DNA of 64,000 bases. Origin: Cupriavidus basilensis. Its GTDB lineage: Bacteria > Pseudomonadota > Gammaproteobacteria > Burkholderiales > Burkholderiaceae. Every line of letters begins with the position of its first letter. Within the stretch, counting starts at the first letter, position 1. This document shows positions 28,385 through 37,704 of this stretch, in pieces. The position numbers and the translations under genes are program-made. Location of the stretch: assembly GCF_000832305.1 (NCBI RefSeq), contig NZ_CP010536.1, positions 3,844,001 to 3,908,000 of the forward strand, given 5' to 3'. The notes beneath the pieces are model-generated. The model did no database searches and had not been told where the DNA came from. It saw only the letters and a list, made by a program, of their open reading frames with translations.

Positions 28385-29779
28385 ATGCTGGACAATCTCA
28401 CTCAACGCCTGGCGCGGGTCGTCAAGACCATGCGCGGCGAGGCTCGCCTGACCGAAGCCAATACCGCCGAAATGCTGCGCGAAGTGCGCCTGGCCATGCT
28501 GGAGGCCGATGTCGCCTTGCCGGTGGTGCGGGAATTCATCGCCCGCGTGAAGGAAAAGGCACTTGGCGAAGACGTGGTGTCCAGCCTGACGCCGGGCCAA
28601 GCGCTGGTGGGCGTGGTGCAGCGCGAGCTGACCGCTGTCATCGGCGGCGAGGAAAGCCTGTCCGCCGACAACAAGAGCGGCGAGTTGAACCTGGCGGTGC
28701 AGCCGCCCGCGATCATCCTGATGGCCGGCCTGCAGGGCGCCGGCAAGACCACTACCGTCGGCAAGCTGGCCAAGTGGCTGAAAGAAAACAAGAAGAAGAA
28801 GGTGCTGACGGTCTCGTGCGACGTCTACCGCCCCGCCGCTATCGCCCAGCTCAAGACCGTATCCGAGCAGGTCGGCGCCGATTTCTTCCCCTCCGAGCCC
28901 GACCAGAAACCGGTGGACATCGCGCGCGCGGCGGTGGACTGGGCCCGCAAGCATTATCACGACGTGCTGATCGTCGATACGGCAGGCCGCCTGGGTATCG
29001 ACGAAGCCATGATGCAGGAAATCGCCGCGCTGCACGCCGAGATCAAGCCGGTAGAAACCCTGTTCGTGGTCGACGCCATGCTGGGCCAGGACGCGGTCAA
29101 CACGGCCCGCGCCTTCAATGACGCCCTGCCCCTGACCGGCGTGGTGCTGACCAAGCTGGACGGCGACGCGCGCGGCGGTGCCGCGCTGTCGGTGCGCCAC
29201 ATCACCGGGCGCCCGATCAAGTTCGTCGGCGTCGGAGAAAAGCTGGACGGCCTCGAGCCCTTCTACCCCGATCGCATGGCCCAGCGGATCCTGGGCATGG
29301 GCGACATCCTCGCGCTGGTCGAGGAAGCCCAGCGCGGCGTGGACATGGAAGCGGCCGAGAAGCTGGCCAAGAAGATCAAGAAGACGGGCGACTTCGACCT
29401 GGAAGACTTCAAGGCGCAGATCGGCCAGATGAAGAAGATGGGCGGCCTGGGCAGCCTGGTCGACAAGCTGCCGGCTCAGTTTGCCCAGCAGGCGCAGGGC
29501 GCCAACATGGACGTGGCGGAAAAGCAGGTGCGCCGCATGGAAGGCATCATCAACAGCATGACGGCCGCCGAGCGCGCCAAGCCCGACCTGATCAAGGCCA
29601 GCCGCAAGCGCCGCATCGCCACCGGCGCCGGCGTGCCGGTGCAGGAAGTCAACCGCCTGCTCAACCAGTTCGACCAGATGCAGAGCATGATGAAAAAGCT
29701 CAAGGGCGGCGGCATGATGAAGATGATGCGCTCGATGGGCGCGATGAAGGGCGGCATGAAGGGACTCTTCAACCGCTGA
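28385..29779 (+). CDS. ffh: Signal recognition particle protein Ffh
   Basis: SRP54 GTPase of 464 residues that binds 4.5S RNA and signal sequences and delivers ribosomes to FtsY. The N domain comes first, then the G domain with GLQGAGKTTTVGKLA (near residue 116), CDVYRPAAIAQL, DTAGRLGID and TKLDGDARGGAALS. The methionine-rich M domain closes the protein, ending in a Met/Gly/Lys run (KGGGMMKMMRSMGAMKGGMK). Length is normal for the family. It is divergent from the ccsA-like gene and followed 79 bases later by hpt. Confidence 0.98.
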   Translation: MLDNLTQRLARVVKTMRGEARLTEANTAEMLREVRLAMLEADVALPVVREFIARVKEKALGEDVVSSLTPGQALVGVVQRELTAVIGGEESLSADNKSGELNLAVQPPAIILMAGLQGAGKTTTVGKLAKWLKENKKKKVLTVSCDVYRPAAIAQLKTVSEQVGADFFPSEPDQKPVDIARAAVDWARKHYHDVLIVDTAGRLGIDEAMMQEIAALHAEIKPVETLFVVDAMLGQDAVNTARAFNDALPLTGVVLTKLDGDARGGAALSVRHITGRPIKFVGVGEKLDGLEPFYPDRMAQRILGMGDILALVEEAQRGVDMEAAEKLAKKIKKTGDFDLEDFKAQIGQMKKMGGLGSLVDKLPAQFAQQAQGANMDVAEKQVRRMEGIINSMTAAERAKPDLIKASRKRRIATGAGVPVQEVNRLLNQFDQMQSMMKKLKGGGMMKMMRSMGAMKGGMKGLFNR

Positions 29780-29858
29780 GCCATCCGGCACGGCGGCGCC
29801 CGCTCCCCGGGCGCCGCGCCACCCCGCAAAAGACCAAGACTGAGACAGGATCCACATC

Positions 29859-30401
29859 ATGATGACCGCCGAACAGGCCCGCGAACTGTGGGCCAACTCC
29901 GAGGAAATCGTCAGCGCCGAGGCCGTCCAGGCATCGCTGGACCGCATGGCGGGCGAGATCACGGAAAAGATGGGCGATACCTTCCCGCTGGTGCTGTCGG
30001 TGATGGGCGGCGCAGTCGTCTTCACCGGCATGCTGCTGCCCAAGCTGGCGTTCCCGCTGGAGTTCGACTACATCCACCTCTCGCGCTACAACAACAAGAC
30101 GGTTGGCGGCGAGATGCAATGGCGCGTGGCGCCGCGCGAATCGGTCAAGGGCCGCACGGTGCTGGTGCTGGACGACATCCTGGACGAAGGCGAGACCATG
30201 GCGGCCATCCGCCAGCGCATCATGGACATGGGCGCGACCAATGTCTACGCCGCCGTGCTCTGCGAAAAAGTGCTGCAAAAGGCAAAGCCCATGCACCCGG
30301 ACTTCTGCGGCTTCACCGTGCCTGAGCGCTATGTCTTCGGTTGCGGCATGGACGCCCACGGCTACTGGCGCAACCTGCCCGCCATCCGGGCCTTGCGCTA
30401 A
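29859..30401 (+). CDS. hpt: Hypoxanthine-guanine phosphoribosyltransferase
   Basis: Purine-salvage enzyme of 180 residues that joins hypoxanthine or guanine to PRPP. The type I PRTase PRPP-binding motif is visible as TVLVLDDILDEGETM (about residues 102-116), with the flexible-loop region YIHLSRYNNKTVGG before it and the hood-like end FGCGMDAHGYWRNLP after it. It follows ffh on the same strand with AGGAT upstream of ATGATG, so the start is either of two adjacent Met codons. Its stop codon overlaps the end of the convergent lysE-like gene by four bases. Confidence 0.93.
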   Translation: MMTAEQARELWANSEEIVSAEAVQASLDRMAGEITEKMGDTFPLVLSVMGGAVVFTGMLLPKLAFPLEFDYIHLSRYNNKTVGGEMQWRVAPRESVKGRTVLVLDDILDEGETMAAIRQRIMDMGATNVYAAVLCEKVLQKAKPMHPDFCGFTVPERYVFGCGMDAHGYWRNLPAIRALR

Positions 30402-31018
30402 GGCCTTGCGCCGACGATCGGCCACAGCGAGGCCAGCAGCAACAGCGCCATCCCCACATTGAACATGCGCAGCACCCGGGGCTGCGCCAGCCAGCGCCGC
30501 ATGGCCGAGCCGAACACGGCCCACATCGCCACGCTGGGCAGGTTGATCACGGCGAACAGGCCGGACAGCAGCAATACATTGAGCCAGACATTGCCGTGCA
30601 GCACGTAGGTACTGCACGCGCCCACCGCCATCACCCAAGCCTTGGGATTGACCCACTGGAACGCGGCCGCGGCCAGGAAGCCCATGGGCTTGCCCACCTC
30701 CCGGTCCTGGACGCCACCTGCTGTCGCCAGCTTCCACGCCAGCCAGGTGAGATAGGCCACTGCCACCACACGCAGCACCTGCCAGGTCCACGGAAATGCG
30801 GCGAACAGCGATCCCAGCCCGAGGCCGACCACCGCCACCATCAGGCCGAAGCCGATACTGATGCCCAGCACATGGGGCACTGTGCGGGCAAAGCCGAAAT
30901 TCACGCCCGAAGCCAGCACCATGGTGTTGTTGGGGCCCGGGGTGATCGACGACACGAGGGCAAACGCGCAGAACGCGGCGAACACGCCGGATCCGGCAAC
31001 AAGCTGGGGCACTGCCAT
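30398..31018 (-). CDS. LysE-family amino-acid exporter (first of two)
   Basis: Inner-membrane exporter of 206 residues with six helices and the LysE signature SSITPGPNNTMVLASGVNFG near the N-terminus, plus FQWVNPKAWVMAVGA in the middle. Members export lysine, threonine, homoserine lactone or other metabolites. I chose ATG 31018 because GGAG lies six bases upstream; an in-frame ATG at 31030 would add four residues. Its upstream region carries a GTACAG direct repeat of the kind bound by GntR/MocR regulators, though no such regulator is adjacent. It ends in a four-base overlap with hpt. Confidence 0.9.
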   Translation of the reverse strand: MAVPQLVAGSGVFAAFCAFALVSSITPGPNNTMVLASGVNFGFARTVPHVLGISIGFGLMVAVVGLGLGSLFAAFPWTWQVLRVVAVAYLTWLAWKLATAGGVQDREVGKPMGFLAAAAFQWVNPKAWVMAVGACSTYVLHGNVWLNVLLLSGLFAVINLPSVAMWAVFGSAMRRWLAQPRVLRMFNVGMALLLLASLWPIVGARP

Positions 31019-31070
31019 GTCTGGCTCCATCGAATACGAAAAGGAATGGAGCTAGTCTAGCCACGCAGTG

Positions 31071-31105
31071 CTGTACAGTACCGGTACAGTTGACCAGAAA
31101 ACTGG
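31071..31105 (-). promoter_or_regulatory. Repeated GTACAG motif and inverted repeat upstream of the first lysE-like gene
   Basis: CTGTACAGTACCGGTACAGT at 31071-31090 contains two direct copies of GTACAG with 11-base periodicity and a central palindrome GTACCGGTAC. CCAG-AAAA-CTGG follows at 31094-31105. The motif lies about 55-85 bases upstream of the lysE start and upstream of a possible -10 TAGACT (31054-31059). It resembles GntR/MocR operators. The binding protein is not in this window. Confidence 0.45.
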
Positions 31106-31130
31106 CTATACGGCTTGGCGCGTAGCCGCC

Positions 31131-31160
31131 GCATCACGCCGCATCACGCCGCATCAAGCC
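31131..31160. repeat. 10-base tandem repeat at the stop codon of the second lysE-like gene
   Basis: GCATCACGCC is present twice and then once as GCATCAAGCC. On the coding strand each copy carries TGA; the first (31154-31156) is the gene's real stop, and the other two fall in the remaining two reading frames. Confidence 0.85.
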
Positions 31161-31828
31161 GCGTTGATCGCGTTCGCCGCCACCACCAGCGCGATCCCCC
31201 ACAGCACCACGCCGGTCGCCCGCTCCACGCCGCGAACCGAACGGGCAAAACGTGTGCGCACCAGTGGATGGCGTACGCCCCAGGCCACCAGCATGTCCCA
31301 GCCGAAGACCATGGCGAACATCCAGGCGCCGTAGCCCAGCTGTGCTGCCAGCGGCGTGCGGGTGCCGGCCAGCACCGAGAACAGGCTGGCATAGAACAAC
31401 GCATTCTTGGGATTGAGCACGGCGGACAGGAAGCCCGTTACGAGTTGCGCCGCGTACGCTGCGGGGCCGGTGCCCTGCGCTTGCTGGTTTGCTCCATGCT
31501 CGCCATCGGCGCCGGGCAGCGTCGTCTCACCGCTGGCACGCAGCAGCCGCCAGCCCAGCCAGGCCAGGTACAGGCAACCCGCCCACTGCAGCAGCACGAA
31601 CACGCCCTGGCTGGCGCGGGTAGCCGCCAGCCCGGCGATGGCCAGCCCGATAAACACGCCGTTTCCCAGCGCGATGCCCAGGCAGACGGCGCTGGCGCGG
31701 CCCACGCCATGCACCAGCGCGCTGCGCACTACCAGGAAAAAGTCGGGGCCCGGGCTGAGCAGTGCAAGAAAATGCGCGCCCGCCACCATGGCAAATTGGC
31801 CGAGGCCGGAATCAACAGGGAAATCCAC
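31154..31828 (-). CDS. LysE-family amino-acid exporter (second of two)
   Basis: A second LysE-type exporter, 224 residues, only distantly similar to its neighbour. The signature region is HFLALLSPGPDFFLVVRSAL near residue 20, followed by GIALGNGVFIGLAIAGLAA and the mid-protein FLSAVLNPKNALFYASLFSV. Five or six membrane helices are predicted, with a hydrophilic insert of about 20 residues (GADGEHGANQQAQG) between helices. It lies 83 bases downstream of an AraC-type regulator on the same strand; regulator-exporter pairs of this kind are common, so the AraC protein probably controls it. The substrate is unknown. Confidence 0.9.
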   Translation of the reverse strand: MDFPVDSGLGQFAMVAGAHFLALLSPGPDFFLVVRSALVHGVGRASAVCLGIALGNGVFIGLAIAGLAATRASQGVFVLLQWAGCLYLAWLGWRLLRASGETTLPGADGEHGANQQAQGTGPAAYAAQLVTGFLSAVLNPKNALFYASLFSVLAGTRTPLAAQLGYGAWMFAMVFGWDMLVAWGVRHPLVRTRFARSVRGVERATGVVLWGIALVVAANAINAA

Positions 31829-31911
31829 GCCAGTCCTTTCGTGTCTTCGGATGAGCGCGAAGTCTGGACCGCGAGGGGCGGCAAGTATTGGAGAAAATTG
31901 CGCGCGGCGGC

Positions 31912-32751
31912 TCAGCCGCTGCGGCGTTGATAGCTGCGCGGCGTCAGCGCCACGCGCTGCTTGAAGGCACGCTGGAAGTGGCTCTGGTCGGAAAAGCCCA
32001 GCACCTGGGCGATCTCCGCCGGCGCCCCGCCCGCGCGCAACAGCTGGCGCGCGTGGTTGATGCGCAGATCCAGCTGGTAGGCATGCGGGGTCATGCCGAG
32101 GTCGGCCCGAAAGGCGCGGATCAGCTGGTAGCGGCTCATGCCGGCGCCGCGCGCCAGTTCCGCCAGCGGCAGCGGCTCCGCGTGATGGGCATGCAGGCGC
32201 GCGACCAGGCCGGCTAGCCGAGCCTCCGGCGTGACTGGCTGGCGCGGCGCGCGCACCGCCTGACGCAGGTCGGCAGCGCCGAGCAGCGCGGCCAGGAAGC
32301 CGCCTAGCGCCGCGTCCTTGGTGGCCTGCGGGGCTGCGGAGAACAGCACATCGTTAAGCCGGCACAGGCCGGCATAGGTATCTGGCGCGCGGGTGACACG
32401 CACCCGCGCCAGCGCCGCGGGCAACACCGCCACGCCACGTGCCGCCAGCACCGTGCCCACCCATGCCGGGTCCAGGTGCAGCATCTGGTAGCTCCAGCGC
32501 GCGTCGGGCTCCGGATTGCAGGCGTGCACCTGCCCGGCCGGGATCACGACCACGTCGCCGGGCGCCAGCCGTACCGACTCGGTCTCGGTGCCAAACAGGC
32601 TGTGGCCGCCATCGACAGCGCCAATCGACAAGGTGGGATGGGTATGCGGCAGGTAGGCCGCGCCGCTGTCGCTGGCGCAGCGGCTCTCGACATATGGCAT
32701 GGCGGGATCGAACCAGTAGCGTGCCTGCCCTGCGGTGCTGCCGGCGCGCAT
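31912..32751 (-). CDS. AraC-family transcriptional regulator
   Basis: Regulator of 279 residues with an N-terminal cupin sensor domain (LPHTHPTLSIGAVDGGHS, then APGDVVVIPAGQVHACNP) and a C-terminal double helix-turn-helix (PLAELARGAGMSRYQLIRAF, IAQVLGFSDQSHFQRAFK). This subgroup often sits beside LysE exporters. The ATG at 32751 shares a base with the TGA of the preceding hydroxylase gene (TGATG), so translation of the two is probably coupled. It is followed by the second lysE-like gene, its probable target. Confidence 0.91.
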   Translation of the reverse strand: MRAGSTAGQARYWFDPAMPYVESRCASDSGAAYLPHTHPTLSIGAVDGGHSLFGTETESVRLAPGDVVVIPAGQVHACNPEPDARWSYQMLHLDPAWVGTVLAARGVAVLPAALARVRVTRAPDTYAGLCRLNDVLFSAAPQATKDAALGGFLAALLGAADLRQAVRAPRQPVTPEARLAGLVARLHAHHAEPLPLAELARGAGMSRYQLIRAFRADLGMTPHAYQLDLRINHARQLLRAGGAPAEIAQVLGFSDQSHFQRAFKQRVALTPRSYQRRSG

Positions 32752-33701
32752 CAGTCGGTCCGGTACGGGCGTTCGCGCAGCCACTTGGTGGCAATCCATT
32801 TCTCGCCCGCTTCAACGGGCAGGCCGGCATGCAGGGTGCGCTCGTCCAGCGTGCCGTCAGACTTGCGATAGCTGAAATAGACCGCGTTGCCCTTGACCGG
32901 CGCCACCTCCAGGCCAAGCTTGGGAAAGGCCGTGGCGCCACCCGCCGGCGGGCTGTTCAGGTAGATCACCAGGGTGGCGACGCGTTGCCCGCCGACCTTG
33001 AGCTGGCGCGCCTCGCCGGGGCGCTGCGGGTTAAAGAAATCGTAGTGCGGCTGGTACTCGCCGCCGGGCTTGTAGTTGAGGATCTGCAGGCCTTCGCCAC
33101 GGTCCGCGGCAATCCCGGTCACGGCAGCGATGCAGTCCTCGATGCGCTCGATCAGCGCATGCTCGCCGACCTGGAACATCGCGCCCAGGCTGGTGCGCGC
33201 CTCGATCAGGTTCTCGTCGCCGGTGTCGGGGTTGATCACGGGTGAGCGCACCAGGCGGCCGCGCGCCAGCTCTACCAGTGCGTCGCACTCGGCATCGGTC
33301 AGCAGTTGCTGGTACAGGGTCACGCGCGGCGCCGCGAGCGTGAACAGGACGGGAATCTCGCGGCCGGCGAAATGCGCCGCGTTACGGTTGCCTTGCGCGC
33401 CGGTTTCGCCACGGCCACCAGCCTGGTCCCCTGCGCGCCCGGCCGGCTTGCCGATGCCCAGCTCCGCGGCATTGTCCGGCGCCGTCCCCCGCACCGCTGC
33501 CCGTGCCGCCGCGGACAGCGCCGCGGCCACGGTGGCTTGCGCGAAGGCCTGCTCGTAGCCGGACTGGCACATCGACTGCACCAGCGCCTCGGCGCCAAAG
33601 CCCTGCCCGATATGACGCCGCAGCCAGCGCTCCAGGTCCGCCGAGGAACTGGTGTAGCCCGCCTTGCCGGCGGTGTCGCCAGTGGCGCCGGTGTTGCTCA
33701 T
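32751..33701 (-). CDS. Prolyl 4-hydroxylase-like Fe(II)/2-oxoglutarate oxygenase
   Basis: The product is 316 residues. The C-terminal 190 residues are a P4H catalytic domain: the iron ligands are His and Asp in YQPHYDFFNP (about residue 220) and His in TLHAGLPV, with Lys in GEKWIATKW for 2-oxoglutarate. The family pattern LLTDAECDALVELARGRL and LVIYLNSPPAGGATAFPKLG is clear. The first 120 residues are poorly conserved, Ala/Gly-rich and helical, with a stretch GRAGDQAGGRGETGAQGNRN that looks disordered. The substrate could be a protein prolyl residue or another compound. It overlaps the transglycosylase gene by four bases and the AraC gene by one. Confidence 0.9.
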   Translation of the reverse strand: MSNTGATGDTAGKAGYTSSSADLERWLRRHIGQGFGAEALVQSMCQSGYEQAFAQATVAAALSAAARAAVRGTAPDNAAELGIGKPAGRAGDQAGGRGETGAQGNRNAAHFAGREIPVLFTLAAPRVTLYQQLLTDAECDALVELARGRLVRSPVINPDTGDENLIEARTSLGAMFQVGEHALIERIEDCIAAVTGIAADRGEGLQILNYKPGGEYQPHYDFFNPQRPGEARQLKVGGQRVATLVIYLNSPPAGGATAFPKLGLEVAPVKGNAVYFSYRKSDGTLDERTLHAGLPVEAGEKWIATKWLRERPYRTD

Positions 33702-34462
33702 GAGGGATTGGCCAGCCGCTGCGGCGAGAACGGGTTGCGCGCCGGCGCTTCGGGCGGCACCACACGGCTGCGGATGCCCGTGCCGGATTCGGGGTCGCCG
33801 GCGACGGTGACCGTGGCTTCGGAGTACTGCCAGCGCTTCCACGCTGCCAGCACCGCATTGGGATAGTCGGGGCGGCCACGGCTGCCGTTGTACCGGCCCA
33901 GCGCCAGGAACAGGTCGCCTTGCTCGCGGTCCAGGTAGTAGCGCAGGATGGTGCAGCCGTAGCGCAGGTTGCTCTGCAGGTGAAACAGCTTGCGGCTGTC
34001 GCTGTCGCCAATGCTGCGCACCCAGAAGGGCATTACCTGCATCAGCCCGCGAGCACCGGCCGAGCTGATCGCGTATTTGCGGAAATTACTCTCGACCTGC
34101 ACCAGCCCCAGCACCAGCGCCGGTTCCAGCCCCGCGCGCTTGGCCTCGTAGTAAGCGGTCTCGATCAGTTCGATGCGCACCTGCGGCTCGGGGATGCGCC
34201 CCGCGAGCCGGTGCGACATTTCTTCCAGCCACTTGAGATACGCCAGTTGCTCGCCGCCGGTGGCAAAGGCCGGGCGCAGCGGGCGGCTGTCGGCAATGGC
34301 CGCAGCCAGCGCGCCGCGCACCGAGTCGGCCAGGTCTTCTTCCTTCTGGGCCCCGGCGTGGGCGGCGGCGCTGAGCACCAGCAACAAGCCGGCGCCGACC
34401 CGCGCCACGCCCGAACGGCCCGGGAGCCGGCCCGGCAGACGCAGCGGGTCCAGGAGGCGCAT
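33698..34462 (-). CDS. Lytic transglycosylase, SLT/MltE-like
   Basis: Periplasmic peptidoglycan lytic enzyme of 254 residues. An N-terminal signal region (VARVGAGLLLVLSAAAHAGA, cleavage after Ala) precedes a lysozyme-like SLT domain with catalytic Glu in LVQVESNFRKYA, the motif GARGLMQVMPFWV and LALGRYNGSRGRPDYP. These enzymes cleave MurNAc-GlcNAc bonds to form anhydro-muropeptides, the material recycled through AmpD. The gene overlaps the next one by four bases (ATGA), and it lies five bases after the proS stop codon region on the same strand. A Pro/Arg-rich tail follows the domain. Confidence 0.92.
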   Translation of the reverse strand: MRLLDPLRLPGRLPGRSGVARVGAGLLLVLSAAAHAGAQKEEDLADSVRGALAAAIADSRPLRPAFATGGEQLAYLKWLEEMSHRLAGRIPEPQVRIELIETAYYEAKRAGLEPALVLGLVQVESNFRKYAISSAGARGLMQVMPFWVRSIGDSDSRKLFHLQSNLRYGCTILRYYLDREQGDLFLALGRYNGSRGRPDYPNAVLAAWKRWQYSEATVTVAGDPESGTGIRSRVVPPEAPARNPFSPQRLANPS

Positions 34463-34467
34463 GGCGC

Positions 34468-36189
34468 TCAGGCGGACAACAGCCCGCGCACGTGGGCGAC
34501 CACGTCCGCGACCGGCAGCTGGGTGGCTTCGGCGTCGCGCCGTCCCTGGTACTCCACGCGGCCTTCCTTCAGGCCACGGTCGCCCACCACCACGCGGTGC
34601 GGCACGCCAATCAGCTCCCAGTCGGCAAACATGGCGCCGGGGCGCTCGCCGCGGTTGTCCAGGATCACATCGACGCCGGCTGCCAGCAGCTCAGCATGGA
34701 TACGGTCGGCCTCGGCCTTGACGGCCTCGGATCGGTCGTAGCCAACCGGGCAGACCACCACCGCGAACGGGGCGATCGAAGCGGGCCAGATGATGCCGCG
34801 CTCGTCGAAGTTCTGCTCGATGGCGGCCCCCAGGATGCGGGTCACGCCGATGCCGTAGCAGCCCATCTGCATGGGCTGGGTCTTGCCGTTCTCGTCCAGG
34901 AAGGTAGCGCCCATCGATTCCGAATACCGCGTGCCGAGCATGAACACGTGGCCAACTTCGATGCCGCGGCAGATGGCGAGCGTGCCCTTGCCATCCGGCG
35001 AAACGTCGCCCTCCACCACATTGCGCAGGTCGGCCACCACGGGCTCGGGCAGGTCGCGGCCCCAGTTCACGCCGGTCAGGTGGTAGTCGCGCTCGTTGGC
35101 GCCGCAGACGAAATCGCTCATGTTGGCGACCGTGCGGTCCGCCACCACGTTGACAGGCTTCTTGGCACCGATGGGACCCAGGTAGCCGGGCGGCGTGCCG
35201 AACGTCTCGACGATCTCGGACTCGGTCGCGAAGCGGAACTCGGCCAGGCCGGCCACCTTGGACGCCTTGATCTCGTTGAGCTCATGGTCGCCACGCAGCA
35301 GCAGCAGCCAGATCTGCACGCCGGCCTCGCCTTCGGTGGCCAGCACGATCGACTTGACCGTGCGCGCAAGCGGGATGCCAAGCAGCTCGGCCACTTGCTC
35401 GCACTTGGCCTTGCCCGGGGTGGGCGTGTTGACCATGGCTTCGGCCGGCGCGGCACGCTGGGCCAGCAGCGGCAGGGCCTCGGCCGCTTCCATGTTGGCG
35501 GCGTAGTCCGAGTCGGGGCAGTAGACGATAGCGTCTTCGCCGGTCTCGGCGATCACGTGGAACTCGTGCGAGCCGGAGCCGCCGATGGCGCCGTTGTCGG
35601 CCGCGACGGCACGGAACTCCAGGCCGAAACGCTGGAAGATGCGCACGTAGGCGTCGAACATCTTGTCGTAGGACACCTTCAGGCCAGCAGCGTCACGATC
35701 GAAGGAGTAAGCGTCCTTCATGGTGAACTCGCGCCCGCGCATGATGCCAAAACGCGGCCGGCGCTCGTCGCGGAACTTGGTCTGGATCTGGTAGAAATTG
35801 ATCGGCAGTTGCTTGTAGCTGCGGATTTCGCTGCGGGCGATGTCCGTCACCACCTCTTCGGAGGTGGGCTGCACCGCAAAGTCGCGCTCGTGGCGGTCCT
35901 TCAGGCGCAGCAGCTCGGGGCCCATCTTGTCCCAGCGGCCGGTTTCCTGCCACAGCTCGGCAGGCTGAATCACCGGCATCGACAGCTCGACCGCGCCAGC
36001 GCGGTTCATTTCCTCGCGCACAATGGCTTCCACCTTGCGAATCACCCGCAGGCCGACCGGCATGTAGTTATAGATGCCGGCGCCAAGCTTCTTGATCATG
36101 CCGGCTCGCATCATCAATTTGTGCGACACGATTTCCGCGTCGGAAGGGGCTTCCTTTTGGGTGGAAATGAAGAATTGCGAGGCTTTCAT
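34468..36189 (-). CDS. proS: Prolyl-tRNA synthetase, bacterial type
   Basis: Class II aminoacyl-tRNA synthetase of 573 residues that charges tRNA-Pro. The layout is the bacterial form: motif 1 and 2 region ([40 protein letters not shown]), then an inserted YbaK-like editing domain of about 180 residues that removes Ala, then motif 3 ([20 protein letters not shown]) and the C-terminal anticodon-binding domain. I chose the ATG at 36189 ([20 protein letters not shown]), which gives the length of E. coli ProS. It is divergent from rppH across 185 bases. Confidence 0.97.
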   Translation of the reverse strand: MKASQFFISTQKEAPSDAEIVSHKLMMRAGMIKKLGAGIYNYMPVGLRVIRKVEAIVREEMNRAGAVELSMPVIQPAELWQETGRWDKMGPELLRLKDRHERDFAVQPTSEEVVTDIARSEIRSYKQLPINFYQIQTKFRDERRPRFGIMRGREFTMKDAYSFDRDAAGLKVSYDKMFDAYVRIFQRFGLEFRAVAADNGAIGGSGSHEFHVIAETGEDAIVYCPDSDYAANMEAAEALPLLAQRAAPAEAMVNTPTPGKAKCEQVAELLGIPLARTVKSIVLATEGEAGVQIWLLLLRGDHELNEIKASKVAGLAEFRFATESEIVETFGTPPGYLGPIGAKKPVNVVADRTVANMSDFVCGANERDYHLTGVNWGRDLPEPVVADLRNVVEGDVSPDGKGTLAICRGIEVGHVFMLGTRYSESMGATFLDENGKTQPMQMGCYGIGVTRILGAAIEQNFDERGIIWPASIAPFAVVVCPVGYDRSEAVKAEADRIHAELLAAGVDVILDNRGERPGAMFADWELIGVPHRVVVGDRGLKEGRVEYQGRRDAEATQLPVADVVAHVRGLLSA

Positions 36190-36336
36190 CCGTTGCTTTC
36201 TCGTGAGGCCATGCCGCCCTGGCAGGTTCCGTGGGCGGCATGGCGCGAATCCGTGGTGCGCGCGTGCATTATGCAGCGCTTTTTGCTCGGGGAAAACCAG
36301 CACCCCGTTGCACAAAGCCCCATTACGCGCTTCCTT

Positions 36337-36342
36337 TATAAT
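36337..36342 (+). promoter_or_regulatory. Possible -10 element for rppH
   Basis: A perfect TATAAT lies 32 bases upstream of the rppH start, in the rppH/proS divergent gap. The best -35-like sequence (TTGCAC, 36308-36313) is too far away at 23 bases, so only the -10 is suggested. AGGATTCGAGGTG before the ATG provides the ribosome-binding site. Confidence 0.4.
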
Positions 36343-36374
36343 CAACCTAATTCTAAAGGATTCGAGGTGCAGTC

Positions 36375-37037
36375 ATGCTCGATCGTGAAGGCTTTCGCCC
36401 GAACGTCGGCATCATCCTCATCAACGCACGGAACGAGGTGTTCTGGGGCAAGCGCATCGGCGAACATTCGTGGCAGTTTCCTCAAGGCGGCATCAAATAC
36501 GGCGAAACGCCGGAACAGGCGATGTACCGCGAGCTACATGAAGAAGTCGGTCTGCTGCCCGAGCATGTCAGGATTGTCGGTCGCACACGCGACTGGCTGC
36601 GTTATGAGGTGCCGGACAAGTTCATCCGCCGCGAAATCCGCGGCCATTACAGGGGACAGAAGCAGATTTGGTTCCTGTTGCGCATGGCGGGCCGCGATTG
36701 CGACATCCGCCTGCGCGCCACCGACCACCCGGAGTTCGATGCCTGGCGCTGGAGCCATTACTGGGTCCCGCTAGACGCTGTCATCGAGTTCAAGCGCGAT
36801 GTCTACCAACTCGCGCTGACCGAGTTGTCCCGCTTCCTGCAGCGCAATACCCGCGCGCCGCTGAGCCCCTACGGCACCCACGGCCGGCACGGTTCGGTGC
36901 GCGCAGGTTATGCTCGCGCGGGGCTGGACGAGCATCCCGACAGCGTTCCGGACCTGGTGCATCAGGACCTGGCCCACGATCCGGGCCCAATATCGCCGGC
37001 CCAGCCGGCGTCCACAGAACGGAGTACCGATGATTGA
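36375..37037 (+). CDS. rppH: RNA pyrophosphohydrolase RppH (NUDIX)
   Basis: Removes pyrophosphate from the 5' end of mRNAs, starting RNase E-dependent decay. The 220-residue product has the NUDIX box at residues 38-60 ([20 protein letters not shown], then VGL). The N-terminus [17 protein letters not shown] is typical, as is the RRWDWLRYE-like segment [14 protein letters not shown]. It is longer than E. coli RppH (176): about 50 residues follow the NUDIX domain, rich in Gly, Arg and His. That tail is probably flexible. It overlaps the next gene by eight bases. It shares its upstream region with proS. Confidence 0.94.
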   Translation: MLDREGFRPNVGIILINARNEVFWGKRIGEHSWQFPQGGIKYGETPEQAMYRELHEEVGLLPEHVRIVGRTRDWLRYEVPDKFIRREIRGHYRGQKQIWFLLRMAGRDCDIRLRATDHPEFDAWRWSHYWVPLDAVIEFKRDVYQLALTELSRFLQRNTRAPLSPYGTHGRHGSVRAGYARAGLDEHPDSVPDLVHQDLAHDPGPISPAQPASTERSTDD

Positions 37038-37659
37038 TTTTGCCGGCCGCGGCTTGCGCCCGAGCCTGCCCGCCGCCTGCTTGCTGGCGGTAACCCTTTG
37101 CCTCGGCCTGGCCGGCTGCGGCAGCGCGTCCAAGCCGCAACACGTCCCCATGCCGGACGAGTCAGAGGATTACACGCCAAAGAAGGAGTTCAGCATCCTC
37201 GACCCGTTCGCCGCGAAGGAATTCAGGGAAGTGGAGACAGCGCTGCCTGCGCCGCCGCGGGATGCGGACCTGATCCCGTTCGAAGTCAGCCCCGCCGGCA
37301 ACTTCACCTTCGCCGTCGACGGCAAGTCCGTTGCCGTGGGTGCGGACGGCGCGGTGCGTTATACGGTGGTCATCACCGGTGCCAGCGGCATGCGCAACGT
37401 GAGCTTCGAGGCCGTGCGCTGCGACACCTTCGAGCGCAAGATGTACGCTACCTTGCCCAGGGGCGCGACCGAGTGGGTCCGCAACCGCACCGACGACCGC
37501 GATGGCTGGGTCCAGCTGGCAGGCATCGCGCGCAACAACTATGGTGCGGCGCTGGCCAAAGATTTCCTGTGCGAGGGCCGCTCAGCGGCTGGCAATGCGA
37601 AGGACATCGTCAAGGACTTGCGTGGCGAAGCGCCGCGCAAGAGCGCGATCACGCGTTGA
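37030..37659 (+). CDS. CNP1-like family lipoprotein
   Basis: A 209-residue protein with a lipoprotein signal ([18 protein letters not shown]; the lipobox is Leu-Ala-Gly-Cys). The mature region contains the CNP1-like pattern [40 protein letters not shown] and the closing [20 protein letters not shown]. The family is of unknown function and lies beside rppH/proB in related genomes. The ATG at 37030 overlaps the rppH end by eight bases, so coupled translation is likely. A strong terminator follows it 45 bases after the stop codon. Confidence 0.85.
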   Translation: MIDFAGRGLRPSLPAACLLAVTLCLGLAGCGSASKPQHVPMPDESEDYTPKKEFSILDPFAAKEFREVETALPAPPRDADLIPFEVSPAGNFTFAVDGKSVAVGADGAVRYTVVITGASGMRNVSFEAVRCDTFERKMYATLPRGATEWVRNRTDDRDGWVQLAGIARNNYGAALAKDFLCEGRSAAGNAKDIVKDLRGEAPRKSAITR

Positions 37660-37704
37660 TGGCGGCAACGGCGCGGTAGTACGGCGCCGGAACAGGCAAA
37701 AAAA

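Noticed and set aside
34492..36774. 760-codon open frame antisense to proS and running into rppH
   Set aside because: It crosses the divergent promoter region and contradicts clear ProS and RppH motifs.
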